The translations under genes were made by a program, and so were the position numbers. Shown piece by piece: positions 19,949 through 31,400 of a stretch of 64,000 nt of DNA. The stretch is from positions 9,995,832 through 10,059,831 of the forward strand of contig OZ038458.1 of the NCBI GenBank assembly GCA_964036195.1, written 5' to 3'. This DNA is from Sphaerolaimus hirsutus (Eukaryota; Nematoda; Chromadorea; Monhysterida; Sphaerolaimidae). The stretch's first letter is position 1, and each line of letters opens with the position of its first letter. The notes under the pieces were generated by a model. The model was not told the origin of the DNA and ran no database searches. It worked only from the letters and a program-made list of their open reading frames with translations.

Positions 19949-22900
19949 TCAGCGCAATTCACAGCACACAAATGCGTCGATTTTCTCGCTGTGCACGCAG
20001 GCGGCGCCCTTCGCCGCCGGTCTGTTCTGCTTGCACGCGTCCGGCGCGAATGGACTGCACCGCACCGGGTAGGGTGCCATCGGTACCAAATCTGGTAGAT
20101 TCGAACAGAGTGCACTATCGTTTTGACTGGTTGTGTTGCCGCCTCTGAGGGATGGTTCGGCTTTTCTAGAGTTCAATTCATACTCTTTCTGGCAGCAAAT
20201 GTATTCTGCATTTGCGGCGCCAACGTAGAGGCACACCGATTTTGGTGGACACGCCTGCGATATCAATCATACAGTGTCAAAATTACGTGTTCAAATGTTA
20301 AAATTCAAACCGATGGGGCGCCCAGGGTGGCCGTCGGTTCGCAAACTGTGTAGCCGTTCCCTGAATACACTGGCACCAAGCCAACTGGTATCGGGGGACA
20401 GATATCTGTGCGATAAATCGCATAGTTGATCATTTAAAACCTTGATTTTCGTCTACATGAACAAACTCTTTTTGAAGTTGCCTCTTTCCGGCACGCAGCA
20501 GACAAAATCGCCGAGACTGTTTGAGAATTGACAGAATCCACCCTCCCCACACGCTGCGCTCGATGTGGGCGAGCAGTGCACGTACAAATCTTCCGTGTCC
20601 AGTGCCGCTTCTTTTTGTAGAGGTTCCAATTGGGGTGGGCAGATTTGTTCTGAATGGGGTATTTAAATAAGTGACAGTTTATTGAGCAAAATCGATATTG
20701 CGTTATTGCAAAACCCTAATAATATTTGCTCATCGGCATATAATCTGCCTACGAAATGCCTCGTTTCCTCGAAATCCGCCTCTCGAAATCCCCCCTCGAA
20801 ATCCCCCCCACTCAAAATGACCACTTGAATGATTAACCCCCTCGTGTAACCCCCTCAAAATGTGCACTGAAAAAATAAACCCCCGGGGGTGTTTCGAGGA
20901 AATACGGTATTTTCACACTAGTTTTCTACTGAACTTTCTATAGCCCACAAATCAGTTTTGAATGCGTTCAAGTTTACCAGAATTAGTTATTTTCAATTAT
21001 AATCAACTTTAGTTGACAGACACCTCATTCGCTTAAACTCAAGTGTCAAAACCTAATTTATTAGTTTCCGAAATTCTACTCGAAAAGTACCGTGTGTATG
21101 CACATTTAGCTGACCTCGCATCGGGGCACTGACGCTCGCACCGAATCTGGCACCCCCGTTTTGTTCCTCAGTGCAGCAGTAGTACGCATCGGTCACGCTG
21201 TTGGCAGAATACCAACAAAAGTAGTCGTGTGGGCACGAGCCCAAAATGTTTGGGGTACATTGCTTTGCCTGCAGTGTCACCGCTGATATGAATGGTTGGG
21301 CTTCCGGTGGACAGCTGCCTGTATTGGCGATTTTGTATTGATTGAGAGTATTCAGTGTGTTGAGCTATTTACCGTATTTCTTCTAATAGAAGAGCGCCGT
21401 TCTATTTGTTCATCAACTATTTTACCTGTGGTTCTATTTGAGGCGCCGTTCAATTGGAGGGTGCCGTTTTATTTTTCTCGTGCGTGCAAAAACGTGCCAA
21501 AAACGTGCCGTTCTATTGGAGGTATGCCGTTCTAAAATACGGGGAAAAATACGGTAGGATGTTTTATGATGACCTTGGAATTTATTCGGAACCCCACAGC
21601 AGACATTCTGGCCAAGAAGTTGGCTGCTGTAGCACCTGCAAAAGTATGTGATTGAATTTCATGTGCAGTCTGTCGGATTTTCAAAAAAAAAGTCATTTAC
21701 ATAAAGTTTGCATCGCATCCGCCGCTAGCCTGACCAACTTTGCCCGGACTTTGACACGTGTGGATTCTCTCAGTGTCAATATCTGTTGCTACTATTGTTC
21801 CCGTCGGGCACACTGAGAGGAAATTCTATTGGCGCTGATGATTGAACAGCGACTAATACGTGAACAATAAACTATCAATTCCAAAGATAACTGTCGGAAA
21901 TTTTTGTTAAAAAGCTCAGCAATAAGAACTCTCAGCATAAGAGAATGCCAATGATCTGCTAAATAGTTACACGGCCTGTAGCGGCAGAACATTTGCAGTA
22001 AAACTTAACTTTGAGGTTGTTTCAGGCAGTTTATCTTTCAAATTGCAATAATTTTTCAACTTCAGCACTAGCTCATCAATGGCACTATTTATACTCCAGC
22101 GACATTACACCTTACAACGAAACTTACCATATCCAATCTGAATAAAAGAACAAGCATAAAAAATTTCCATCATATTTATCAAATTGCTTTGAAAAATATA
22201 TCCTAATGGAATATGGTAGATTTCATTGTAAAGTGATGTCGCTGGAGTATATTCATTTATTTTGTATGACATCTGTCACGTTCATTTCAACTCACCAGCG
22301 CTGAGGCAATAATTCTGACAGGCACTTTTCGTGGCAAAATTGTTCCTATTTCCGGAGCATCCTCCATATTCAAAGCCTTCACACGTTTTGGTCGCCTGAT
22401 TGAAAAAGTACCTAGGTACCGAAATAGTGGCGCATTTGGTCCCTGTGTCCTTGTGCAGGCTGCACACGTGTGTCTTAGACGGGCAACACCTTCTCGTGGC
22501 AGTGTTTTGAGCTACTGAGCCTCTAAAAGTGGATGCCGTGGCCACTGTGGTGCATTTGTGGGTGGCTGGGCAATTTTCATCAGTTTTGCAGATCTTTTCT
22601 GCCCCAGATCTGTCGCGGTAAAAGTCACCGCCGTCTGGACAAGCTGGATTGATGAATTGATGATGCGATAAAATTGATAGTGTGTGGTCATCAAATCGGG
22701 ATTACAGCTTGAAGGACAATAGGCAACGGAAAATTTCAACTGAGAATTGATTACATGAGAGTGGATAGTACAGGCTTCAAATTTTTCGTGGATAATATGG
22801 TTATCAATACCTGTATTGTGTCCAAAACACAGCGTTAACGGTCACAGCTGGATCGAACTAAAAATGTGAAAAATGATTATTTTCTGTAAAAAATTTCTGT

Positions 22901-25900
22901 CAGGGAACTACTTTTATTTTTGCGTTACCTGATTGCATGCAATCGGTAACGTAAAATTGTTGACGCTGTGTTTAGGACACAATACAGGTATTGATAAATA
23001 TATTAGCCATGATGAAAATTTGAGACTTGTACCATTATCCACTTTCATTTCACTCTGATTTACTGATGAAATTTTCCGTTGCCTATTCTCCGTCAAGCTG
23101 TAAGCCCCACTTCACAAAGACTCAAAAGTACATACTCTCAACTCCACAATACTCTTTGCAATCTTGCTGTGTTGCGAAATTGTTGCTGTTTCCATCGCAG
23201 CCTTTGTATTGGAAGGTGACACAGCGCTGGCTGATGCTGTCAAACTGCCACCTTGTCACTTTTGGTCCGCATTCACGCCCTTCATTTGAGCTCAGGGAAC
23301 ACGTGTGGGCTGTGCAATGGTTGATTTGATAAACCTCAATTATTTACTTCCATGTATAATAGTTGTATTTGCCTTAGGTACCTTGTGTAGGGCAACAGCC
23401 ATAGGTGGTCCCATCAAAGTGGCAGTAGAAATTTGGCGGACATGATCTGATTTCACCTGCCGAATTTTTGCAAGTGCTCAGAATTTTTTGCGCAAAAACG
23501 TGTCACTCGAAACTGAACTTGACCCACCTGTGCTGCCGGCACAAATCACATAGTGTCCACCTGTATCCTTCAACGGATTGCCGTGGACGCACTGCGGCTC
23601 CACCCTGGCATCCTTGCAAAAGTCTTGACACTTGCCATACTTGTCAAAATTGTTTGCATTGCCTTGACAGCCAGAGAATGTGAACGATTCACAGTTGCCG
23701 GTGGCTGCGTTGAACCACCAGCGAGATGTGTAAGAATTGCAGTTTCCAGGAGCTTGGGCCAGTTTGCAGACGAATTCTGGTTAACGAAGAATGTTGTTTG
23801 GCGGCCCACGCACTAGTGGACACTTGTGTGTCAACTGGTCTGTGTCAACTCAGATTTCCGCTTCACGTGTCGCAGAGCTTTATTCTAATGCACTGGCCTT
23901 AATAGTTATTTTTCAACATTGCCGCATGTGCGTTTGGAGATCCTCTGCGACAAGTGAAGCCGAAATCTGAGTTGATACAAACCAGTTGACACACATGTGT
24001 CAATTAGTGCACTTTGGAACGAACTGTCACACTCAATAATTTGCCTTTGTAAGCGTAAATACTAACGCGGTCTCGGGCAGCACAAGTTTCCTTTGCACTG
24101 GTGTGTTGACGGACATCGATTGCTGTTGCCGCCGCAGTTCACATTGCGCACGCCGCTCGAGTCCTTCAGCGGCAGACCCGCCGTGCACACGGCTGCATTT
24201 GCATTGCATTTTAAATAACGGCTTCAAAACAATCGCCATCCAATCTCTTCTATGGCGTCACACACACTAGTTGACATAGAGATTCGTGTCTAATTTTTGT
24301 TAATTATGTGATTTCAACTTTCCGATGTTTATAGAGAATGGTGAAATTTTATATACCGTATTTCCTCGAAATACCCCCCCCCCTCGAAATACCCCCCCCC
24401 TCGTTTGACCCCCCCCCCCCTCTCGAGACCACTATGAAACAATCACCCCCCCCCCTCGAAATACCCCCCCCCCAAATTGAGTGTAAAGAGAACGTACATG
24501 ACAAATACTGCAGTTTGTGTTCTGCGTAGTGCAGAACACACGTTAAAACAATGTCGGAATCATGTTAGAACAGTGTTTTTACAATCTACGTACTAATATT
24601 AGTCTACAGAACCTTATAATTGGCGGTTTTTGTTGCATTTTTCGACGTCTGCGTACGTTTCAGACGACAATTTCGTACTTGGTTTTCAAAAAATTTCTTG
24701 TGAAATAATAACCCCCCCCCCTCGAAATACCCCCCCCCTCGTTTAACCCCCCCCCCCCTCTCGGGACCACTATGAAACAATCACCCCCCGGGGGGTATTT
24801 CGAGGAAATACGGTAGGTAGTGACACTTAAATTTCTTTTTTTGTTAAATGTGATGTTTTGAAAAAATTGTGTTTTTTAGTTGACATTCAGTTGATATTTG
24901 TTTGCGATGTCAACTAGTGTGTGTGTGGGCCGTTTGTGACGCACTTCTGGAGCAGTACAGCTCGCAGTCGGTCTCGGACATGAAGTTGTTGAAATTGCCA
25001 GCCTGGCCAAGATAGGTGAATGGGCGGCACCGGGCCGACCCCTTGTCATAATAAAATCGCGAGTAAGTCTGCGACTCCGGACCTGGCGCGATGCCAACGT
25101 CATAGCCCAGGCCGTCTTGACGACCGAAAAAGTCATTATAATCGGCGGCGCCGTTTTCTGAGCACACGCTTTCCACGCTGGGGCAGCACAGGCTCTTGGT
25201 GCCCACCGCGGTGCAGTGGAAGCCGGCCGCGCTGCCGCACAGCGAGTTCGTGTCGCATGTTTGCGCGCCGCGCAGCGACAGGCCCGATGCTGGCGTGGAT
25301 AGTTCGGCGGACGGCGTGCCGCTGTACAGGGGTCTGCCGCGCTCGCATGCTGAGTGTGCGGAGGGTTGGTGTGGTGTGTGTGTGTGTGGCTATCGGTATT
25401 GAAATGCCAGTGTCATTTGAAGCCTATCCTCGAGCACTGACACGTAGGGTGTCAAATTTGGGGCTTATGTTTCCGTTTTCGGAAAGCCAAAATTTTCAAT
25501 TTCTAGCCACTAGGTAAACTTTTTTCCGTTCCATTTTTCCGGCTCATTTTCTATTTTCTGAAAATTTTTCTGTGTGTTTTTTCTGCCTCATTTTCCATTT
25601 TCTGTTTTTTTTTCGCTTTATTTTTTATTTTCTAGCTCAACCTTCCGTTTTCTATTGCATTCAGGTTTTGCAAAAAAGTTCTGCTTCACCGTTTTCGGCA
25701 AAACAAAATTTTGCAAATTTTTTCCATTTCCATGCAAATCTTTTTTCCTTTTTTTTGGCAAGCACAAAAAAATTTCCGTTTCTGTTTTCCACAAGTGCAA
25801 ATTTTCCTCTGCTTCCGCTTATGTTTTCCATAAGGAAATTGTTGACATCCTACTGACACGCACCCTGCAAGCAGTAGCTCTCGCAGTGCTCTCTCGTCTC

Positions 25901-28123
25901 AAAATTGTTCGCATTTCCGCCGCTGCCCCTGTAGGCGAACTGGGTGCACTCGCCCGTGACCGTGTTGTGATAGTAGCGCGTGATGGTGCCGCCGCCATTG
26001 GCGGAAAATGAACCAGCGTCCTGGGGTTGGATGCACGCCAGAGCTGCGAGCGCGTGTGGATTGAAATCGAGTTTTAAGTTACCTCTAGATTAAGTTGCAC
26101 TGGGGCGAAGTTATGGATAAACTTTCTGAAGTCATTGGACATTAAAATTTAGTTAACTTCTAGATTAAGTTGGGAATTAAGTTATGGATTGAATAATATA
26201 ACAAAATCATTGGAAATTATGACATAGTTCAATTCTGTAGATTAAGTTACAATGGAATTAATTTATGGATGTACTTTCTGAAATGGACATTGAAATTCAT
26301 TTTACCTCTGGATGGACAGCAGAACATGTTGTCAAAGTTGTAGCAGTCTAGGGGCAGTTCCAGAGCCAGTAAAATGCCCTGAAAATGTCAAATGTCATGC
26401 AAAGTGCCAAAAGTCATGTAAAATATTCGGTAAAATGGCAAACACACGTTTGCCATTTTACCGGGCATTTTACATGAATTTTAACACTTTGCATGACATT
26501 TGACATATTACAGGGCATACCACAGAGTCCGGGACTGGCACCTGGATCGCTGCAAATGCAGTCGTAGGTAGCAGGGCAGCCGTAATCAACCGTCATCGCG
26601 CAGTACAATATCACCTTGCCATCGGACCACCTCAACTTTGTTCTCTCCGCCCCAATAGGGCAGCCGCCGTAGTTGACGCACACCATGCCGTCTTTGGTTG
26701 GGAAGGGCGGCTGGTTGTTAGCGCAGCGGCACGTGCCGCCCGAACAGTGCGCGCCCGGCCACACGGCCGCACATTGCCTGTCCTTGGTGCAGCCCGCCTC
26801 GCCGGGGTTGATTCCTGCGTGGGTGTTTGATTGTCAGTAGCCGAACATTTTATTATCTAATGACCTAACATCTAATGATGGCAAGCGATAATTTTTATAT
26901 GCGAAAACATTTTCAGGATTTTGCCAGTATTTTCCATGTATTTTTTACTCAGCAATAAAAACGTTTTATAATCAATTTGTGGCAATCGAAAAATCATGAA
27001 TTCTAGAGTCATTTCGATAAATCACGGTTTATCCAGAAATTTCGTAAATGTTATTGGAAATGCGAGACTATTTTTCAACTCTAATAACGCCGTAATTTAA
27101 TTACTTATTTACCATTGCCGTTGCATAATGGATTTACCCTTGCACAACAAAAATTGCTTGAGTTATGTCGAATTTTTAATTGATTTTAAGTGATGAGTCG
27201 TCACGGCCACACGATTGTGCAGATCCAATTGTATCAGGCTGTAAACTAAGTTTCTTATATTTTTTTGCGATCTCATAGAAATGCACATTCCTGCATCCTA
27301 TTCTCTTGTATTTACATTGGCCGATTTTGATGGCCTTCGAGTATGTTGGGGTTTGGGGTCTGGGTTATGACCAACTGTTTTGGTTTGCTCGAATAATCCC
27401 CCAGTCCCGAGATAAGGGGTGTCTAAAAAAAGTGGTCATTTTGCACGGATGATCTGCACATTGACTTTGAAGCTTTATAACTCGGCCATTTCTGGGCCGA
27501 TTTGGATCTTACAACACTTAAAATGATCAGGACAACCTGCAGATTCAATTTTTGTGGTCGGATTAGTCATGTCTAGCTTCCGTACGCCGATTTGACCCGG
27601 TTTTTGAACACAGAACAAAAATAATTTTTTTGCATATGCTATCATATACATAAGACAAAAAGAATAAATCTGGCACAAAAATTATTTCAATATCTCTTTC
27701 CAATCAAAAGTTATAGCACTTTGAACTTTCGTCGCCCACTCATAAAATAACCACATGAAGAACAGTGAACATTTCTATGAGATCGCAAAAAAATATAAGA
27801 AACTTAGTTTATCCCCTAATAAATATATTTACTCGATTTTAGGCACTCCCAAAGACTGAATGCAAAAATTCTGACGTTACGAAAAAATCGAATTGCACAT
27901 TGTAAAATGATAAGATCTTCACGGCGCAACACTCACTCCTCCAGCAGTAGCCGTTTATGTCCACGTAACTCGACAGACAAGCGCATCTTTTGTTGCCAGC
28001 GCAGTAGCCGCCCGTGCCGCATGAAGTCGACTCTTCACATGGCTGATTTACTGGCGGCAGTTGGCTCAGTGCCAAGTGATTGGCTAGTAGAATTGTGAAA
28101 ATTGCAGCATTTGTGTTTAACAT
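19949..28123 (-). CDS. Secreted EB / lustrin / Kunitz multidomain protein
   Basis: Sixteen exons (28123-27937, 26814-26542, 26347-26306, 26043-25864, 25349-24945, 24192-24067, 23776-23528, 23456-23382, 23309-23136, 22643-22296, 21812-21701, 21635-21574, 21318-21115, 20649-20467, 20405-20311, 20254-19949) give 1006 residues with phases closing. A signal peptide (MLNTNAAIFTILLANHLALS) precedes two EB-type cysteine modules, then about ten lustrin-type repeats, each ending in CC, and five Kunitz domains (exons 4, 5, 7, 9, 10). The first two Kunitz domains lack the pair equivalent to BPTI C14-C38. The other three have six cysteines but N, G and A at P1. Proteins of this plan are typical of nematodes, as matrix or cuticle proteins or protease inhibitors. 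With no basic P1, trypsin inhibition is unlikely. I cannot name an orthologue. Confidence 0.9.
20745..20909. mobile_element. Partial TCGAAATCCCC / CGGTA MITE
   Basis: CTCGAAATCCCCC repeats end in TTTCGAGGAAATACGGTA. The left end is degraded. It lies between exons 13 and 14 of the Kunitz gene. Confidence 0.5.
21370..21556. mobile_element. TACCGTATTTCTTC MITE in Kunitz-gene intron 12
   Basis: The ends TACCGTATTTCTTCTAATAG and AAAATACGGTA enclose CCGTTCTATTGGAGG units. It makes up most of the 255-bp intron between exons 12 and 13. Confidence 0.7.
22092..22249. mobile_element. TA-flanked MITE, TACTCCAGCGACATTACACC ends
   Basis: The ends TACTCCAGCGACATTACACC and GATGTCGCTGGAGTA are inverted with TA on each side. 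A sister copy is at 63012-63198. It lies between exons 10 and 11 of the Kunitz gene. The TA duplication suggests a mariner-like source. Confidence 0.7.
23800..24015. mobile_element. GTTGACAC MITE between Kunitz exons 6 and 7
   Basis: The left end is GGCGGCCCACGCACTAGTGG. The inner arms contain ACTCAGATTTCCGCTTCACG and the inverted counterpart. The right end is eroded (GTCAATTAGTGCACTTTGG). Confidence 0.7.
24254..24931. mobile_element. CACACACTAGTTGAC MITE containing a nested element
   Basis: The outer ends GGCGTCACACACACTAGTTG and its near inverse enclose AT-rich arms like those at 15552-15737. A CTCGAAATACCCCC-type element (about 24356-24815) ending in GAAATACGGTA is inserted inside. It begins 13 bp inside the intron after Kunitz-gene exon 5. 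Confidence 0.65.
25445..25852. mobile_element. TAGGGTGTCAA element, 8-bp duplication, in Kunitz-gene intron 4
   Basis: The ends TAGGGTGTCAAATTT and TTGACATCCTA are inverted. Both flanks are CTGACACG (25437-25444 and 25853-25860). The interior is rich in TTTTCC and TTTTCTG units. The insertion point is only a few bases inside the donor of exon 4. It is related to 54847-56766. Confidence 0.8.
26348..26541 (-). mobile_element. MITE that is exactly one intron of the Kunitz gene
   Basis: Read on the minus strand, the intron runs from GTGCCAGTCCCGGACTCTG to GGAACTGCCCCTAG, and its two halves are inverted repeats (TGTCAAATGTCATGCAAAG and complement). Exon 2 ends in SDPG and exon 3 starts CYNFDNMFCCPS, completing a lustrin module, so removal must be exact. 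The same family is at 58150-58286, with diverged copies elsewhere. Confidence 0.85.
27244..27809. mobile_element. Mariner-like non-autonomous element
   Basis: Inverted repeats AACTAAGTTTCTTATATTTT and complement are flanked by TA (27242-27243 and 27810-27811). The interior from about 27320 to 27660 is clearly related to the element at 3629-4873. It lies in intron 1 of the Kunitz gene. No transposase frame is seen. Confidence 0.7.
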
Positions 28124-28315
28124 CCCGCAGCTAATATTGAGTTTGAATCTTGAATATTGAGCTTTTAGATCTATTCTATCAATTATTTTGCAGGTGGTGT
28201 ATTTTTCGATGTAAGCGCGTAAAGAGGACTTGAGCTGAGTTATTTATGTGGCGTTGAATTGTTATTTCAATCGAGCGCATTTGCCGCTTCATCCGTTTTG
28301 TAAACAGGAAACATG

Positions 28316-28321
28316 TTTATT
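28316..28321 (-). terminator. AATAAA poly(A) signal for CEP290
   Basis: On the minus strand an AATAAA lies about 135 bp after the CEP290 stop and about 190 bp before the Kunitz-gene start. It fits as the CEP290 3' end. Confidence 0.5.
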
Positions 28322-28456
28322 TATTGGCAGTTGACGAAATGCTAGGTATTTACTGTCGAGGTACACTGTACAGTTGTCTCAAATGCTAGTGATTCACAAA
28401 AATTGCGCTGTGTGTTTAAGCCACAAAAAATCACGACAAGGGGGCAGTGCGGAATT

Positions 28457-31400
28457 TCAATCATGTCGTTGAGCCTGGTGCAGCTGCAGTTTCAGCTGGA
28501 CGTTTTCGTGCAGCAGCCGATTGTAATTTTTCAGCCGTTCTCTCTGACAAAAATTTGCGATGATTTTAATATTTGGGAGAGAAACAGCGAAATTTGGGGG
28601 GCCACTTACCAGCTGTCCATCGCTGGATTGAACGGGGTCGATCTGCCTTTGCAAGGTGTTCACTTCAGCTTTTAGTTCCAAATTTTCGGCTGAATATTGA
28701 GCATTCTCCACTCTGAAATGTGGAGGGCATTTTCAGTGACAATAATTTAGATGGGTCATTTAGATCTATTCAAACTTCGGAACGAACTTCAAACGCCTGA
28801 TTTCTTCGACTAAAACGTCGGCAGTGGAACTTTTTGGTGCCCATTTCTTCGCATTCAGCTGCGTAATAATTGGACAGTTGGTGGGCAAAAAAATTTCGAG
28901 AATTATTTACACATGTCAAAAACCCACTTTCTGCTGCATTTGCCTATTTTCGTATGTTATTTTAATAGCCTTCTCCACTTCCAGTTGCAGCATGTGCTCA
29001 AGTTGTTCTATTCTTTGTTGCTGCGAGTTTATTAAAAATTATGGTGACTCTTCATGACACTTCCAGAGAATTATTTACAAATCACGCTAAGCGCCCTGTC
29101 AATTGCAGAACTCTAAGCAAATCTAGAACTTCCTGTGAAGTCACTTCCGTAGAGCATTAGAAGCCCCAGATGATCAGAACCCGTGAATTGTAAATATTTA
29201 TGATTGATCCCATTCCTTGTAAAACCCCAAGTTCCAAAAAATAATTCTCTTACAAATGAAAAAGCAACTTGCATAGGTACCTATTTTTTAATTTGGGTAA
29301 AATATGCCAACTGGGGCAAAAGCACACCGGCAGGGTACACAGACACATCCGTTGTGTGTGATCCATGTATCATATTTCCAATTTAAATGTAAATTAAATG
29401 AAATGTATTTCAATGTGTAAAATACTTACTTATCACTTGACAGTGTATCTGGAACGTTACTGTTTAACTCATTTTATTTCGCAACCCACCTTGAACTGTA
29501 GAATAGACTCCTTCGCTTTGAGTTGCTCTTGCAAAACTGACAGTGAATGACCTTTGTTTGAAATGGGTAAAACAGGTTGCACCTTTCTACTGTGCTCAGA
29601 CTTGTATCTGGAACTTTTTGTCACAACCTCCTGCATTTTCACCATATCATACTTCATTTGCTCACAATCATCCAGCAACTGTTTGTTTTGTTCTCGCAGA
29701 TCCATATTTTCATAAGACAGCTGAGTGGCCAGTATGATAATCGTTTTCCACGCTTAATGCGTCATACCATAGTTGTAAAATGTATTTACATTTGCTGGAA
29801 CTATGCATATACTCGAGTACTCGGTAAATACATTTACAGAAATTTCAATATGGGACATAAAATGACTAGGTACACTGTTATGTTATTTTACAGAAGTGCT
29901 CGGATTGAATATAAAACACACATGTTATGTCTTCCAGTGTAAAAACCTAAAAAGTACTCACTTTTACATTTTCCCACAAAAAACTACCCGCTTTTACATA
30001 GTCTATGAAAAATAGTACTCACTTTGAAATTTTCCCGGAAAAAGTCACTTAGGTACTTTACATTTTCTGTACTCGGGGATTGAGTAAAAAAAAACACTTT
30101 TACATACTTAGCAACAAGTTCTTTTATTTTTACAACTCTGCACCACAAATGTCAATTTACCAACCTTCTGTATTTTGTTTTGAAGACGAAACTCTTCATT
30201 TGATCGAACTTCGGGCGGTGGCGTGGCGTGTTTCAGTGTCTTCCTTTCAGCAAGTTCATTCTGCAGACTTGCATTTGATTTCTGCAGCAGTTTAATATTG
30301 TTCTCCAACTTGGATATCTGCTGTTGCATCTCATTTTGGTGGACAACCTTGTTCTGAATGGGCGTTAGGATATTGTCTTTCACAAATTTTTGGATTTGAT
30401 AATTTCAATTCTCTACTTTAACTGGGGACACTCTGGGAAAACTCAGTGCCATGCGCATGCTTTTCCTATCACCTATTGTGATAATTCAAACAAATAGAAA
30501 AATGAATAGTTTAAACCATGATCACCTCACTACTAGCTCTGTTTTTCAGCTCAGTTTCAGCTTCTCTCAATTTTGTCGCCTGCAACTCGATTATTTTGCA
30601 CAGCTTTCTCACTGTCGCAGTGATATCCACATATTCTGAAGTTTGTATGTTGGCTACCTGAAAATTTCGATTGGTTTAATGAAAAAATAGTGTCAGCCAA
30701 GCATGCTCGACGGACCGTAAAGTATGTGCACAATCCTACCATAATTTGATGAATAAAATCTTGTGATAAATTTTGTAATTTATTATTCCATACTAAGCGA
30801 ATTATTATTATGAAAAACTGTGTAATTTTTGCTTCATCATTCAGGTAGGTTTCCATACTAAGTGTGATGTCCGCCGAATACATGTAAATGACAAATTATC
30901 ACAATTACCTCATCAATGTGTCCATTCTGTTCAATGACTTCTTTTCCGTTTTCATGAGCTATTGTCAATTCTTCTTCCAGCATTTTGCACCTATTCTCCA
31001 ATTCTATATTTTTGCTTTGCAGCTGTGTTAAGGCATCTTTCGCGTCCTTCAGGGCGGTATCAATCTGAATAAAATTGTGGTTGTAAACATTAATGAAGCT
31101 AGATGAATTCATATAAGTACTCTATGAACCGGATGCGATATGTTTTTCTGGACGTAACTCTCCATCATGACGTTTTCGTAAAAGAGTAAAAAAAATTTAA
31201 AAAACACTTCACGCATGAAAAGAGTTTTTATTTTATTTTTTTGTGAAAGTGTTTCGTTGTTGCGTAAGGCATGAACCTGTGCGGAAAAATGCTATCCGCG
31301 GAGTATACAAAAGAATTTACAGCCCTTCCCAACTTTTTCATTCAGATGCTCTGTTTTTGCCGGCAACATTCTGTCCGTCTCCAGTCTGCTGATTCTATCC

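Noticed and set aside
24360-24810. Regularly repeated CTCGAAATACCCCC blocks resembling a CRISPR or satellite array
   Set aside because: The repeats are irregular, unspaced, and bounded by the inverted CGTATTT/AAATACGG ends of a MITE; a eukaryotic window gives no CRISPR context.
30354-30383. Upstream extension of CEP290 exon 39 (KDNILTPIQ)
   Set aside because: No acceptor of the needed phase lies before it, whereas a good acceptor (CTAACGCCCATTCAG) at 30354 joins exon 38 in phase 0.
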